A stretch of 15,588 bases of DNA from SABI01 sp964453215 (GTDB lineage Bacteria; Spirochaetota; Spirochaetia; Sphaerochaetales; Sphaerochaetaceae). Location: positions 1 to 15,588 of the forward strand of contig CAYVRR010000045.1 of assembly GCA_964453215.1 (NCBI GenBank). Reading direction: 5' to 3'. Positions 14,592 to 15,588 of this stretch are shown one piece after another (the stretch's first letter is position 1; each line of letters opens with the position of its first letter). The notes under the pieces were generated by a model. That model was not told the origin of the DNA. It worked only from the letters and a program-made list of their open reading frames with translations, and did not search any database. Position numbers and translations under genes: made by a program.

Positions 14592-15272
14592 ATGTATAAA
14601 CGAACATTTTGGGATAATGTTAAGTCATTTTTAGTAAGAGACCTCAATCAAACGTGGTTAGCTCATGAAATTGGTATTTCGCCTAATACTCTATCAATGA
14701 TGATTTCTAGAGATTCTATTCCTAAAGCAGATATTGCACAAAGAATCTCAGATGTATTAGGTGTTCCTCTCTCGAAGCTATTAGAAGGTGATGGCTCATT
14801 ATATCAAAGTAAGCTCTCAGTAAAAGAGCAAAGTTACCCCTTTTATGGAGGTGAAGAGGTTCTAAGCCACCTTATTCCTATCACATCTTCAACTTTAACA
14901 TACCATGAAGAGGGAAAGGTGTTATCACCTAAAAACTATATTGGGTCTGTAAGAGTATTACATCGCATGGCCAATAATTATAAAGTCGAAGACCTTGTTG
15001 CCATTCATGTTGTAGGGGATGGAATGCGTGGGATGAACCTATATGATAATGATATTGCAGTATTTGCAAAAGGACATATTGCCTCTAATGGGATATATGC
15101 TATTGCTTTACGAAATAAGATACAAATTAATCGACTTGAATTTGATCTCCTTACAGAGAAGGTTACCATTGTTAGTGAACATCCCCATTTTAAACCAGTA
15201 ACTATTGATTCAAATAATGATCACTTCATTATACTTGGCATAGTTGTTGGATGGATCCATCTTCACTTTTAA
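14592..15272 (+). CDS. HTH regulator with catalytically dead S24 (LexA/CI-like) domain
   Basis: A 226-residue phage-repressor-type regulator. The N-terminal XRE-like HTH is about residues 8-65 (QTWLAHEIGISPNTLSMMIS, IAQRISDVLGVPLSKLL), followed by a linker and an S24 peptidase-like domain (about 117-222). In LexA and CI this domain cuts itself using a Ser in GDSM and a Lys in a VKRL-like segment. Here they read VVGDGMRG (Gly144) and IQINRLEF (Asn180), so both catalytic residues are lost and self-cleavage is not expected. The domain may serve for dimerisation or ligand sensing. There is no Shine-Dalgarno sequence before ATG 14592 and the leader is very short. Operator-like repeats upstream suggest autoregulation. 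Confidence 0.88.
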   Translation: MYKRTFWDNVKSFLVRDLNQTWLAHEIGISPNTLSMMISRDSIPKADIAQRISDVLGVPLSKLLEGDGSLYQSKLSVKEQSYPFYGGEEVLSHLIPITSSTLTYHEEGKVLSPKNYIGSVRVLHRMANNYKVEDLVAIHVVGDGMRGMNLYDNDIAVFAKGHIASNGIYAIALRNKIQINRLEFDLLTEKVTIVSEHPHFKPVTIDSNNDHFIILGIVVGWIHLHF

Positions 15273-15588
15273 TTGGTATACACACTCTTTCTTGTAAGTA
15301 ATTAGAAATGGGAAAAATTATCTTATTTTAGCGCCTATCTCCCAAGAATTCAGCACGTATTAGAACCTTGATGAAGTATTCTAAGGTAAGAATTATTTTT
15401 TCTTTTTAAAAAAATAAGAAATAAAAATTATATGAAATCAATGCTTTTTAGAAGAGAGTACACCATGAAGTGTCGATATCATTTTGTAAAAAACTATTGC
15501 TATTAGATTCTTATATTTAAACAATTTATGTATTTAATACAATAACCTGAATCCGTATAGAAAAAAATAAAAACCAAGCCCAACCAAA
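15273..15588. other. Gene-free AT-rich end region
   Basis: No gene could be supported in these 316 bases; all six frames are interrupted at short intervals. The only local structure is a weak stem ATTCT/AGAAT (15378-15382, 15389-15393) followed by a T-rich run to about 15407, a poor candidate for a terminator of the regulator gene. A 13-codon frame from ATG 15464 is too short to call. The next gene is presumably beyond the window. Confidence 0.4.

Noticed and set aside
14323..14647. Two short frames, one on each strand, in the intergenic operator region
   Set aside because: Their translations are low-complexity and unlike any protein. They run across the operator repeats or through the start of the S24-type gene.
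15464..15505. Small gene starting ATG 15464
   Set aside because: It is only 13 codons long with no recognisable motif; the ribosome-site-like purine run alone is not enough.

Overview
The window is a low-GC, densely coded bacterial chromosome segment. The best taxonomic hint is the export signal of the binding protein at 6150, which ends in a Cys-free '...MFSQGKGES' junction, a style I associate with spirochaetes of the Sphaerochaeta/Spirochaeta type. The 7-TM LuxR-type regulator also fits. I regard a low-GC spirochaete as likely but not proven; no rRNA or marker protein is present.

Left end (1-3041): a tRNA-Gly(CCC) gene with a clear promoter. It is followed by the wreck of an AbiEii-type nucleotidyltransferase toxin gene (440-849: frameshift, two internal stops, internal deletion). 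Then, on the minus strand, come a two-gene unit (a 55-aa small protein and a DUF6544/DUF6920-like protein) and a membrane-anchored LuxR-type regulator.

Centre (3126-13623): a purine-related regulon. A LacI-family regulator and an adenine-deaminase-family enzyme form a minus-strand operon with a 4-base overlap. Divergent to it runs a six-gene plus-strand operon: a PotABCD-type ABC importer (binding protein, two permeases, ATPase), a nucleoside phosphorylase and an M20 metallopeptidase. Each divergent promoter carries the same 15-base operator, centred on TTAAGCGTTTAA, over its predicted transcription start. Converging on the plus-strand operon is a two-gene operon with a single-domain EamA-type membrane protein and an MtaD-like amino-purine deaminase. 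The simplest reading is uptake of a purine nucleoside or conjugate, phosphorolysis, and deamination of the base, under LacI-type control. The substrate is inferred from neighbours only.

Right end (13835-15588): a Cys-rich ArsR-type repressor, a small ribbon-helix-helix-like protein, and a divergent phage-type HTH regulator. The regulator's S24 (LexA/CI) domain has lost both catalytic residues (Ser to Gly, Lys to Asn). Between the last two lies a field of TGTGAT-type palindromes and half-sites that look like operators. The final 316 bases hold no gene I can support.
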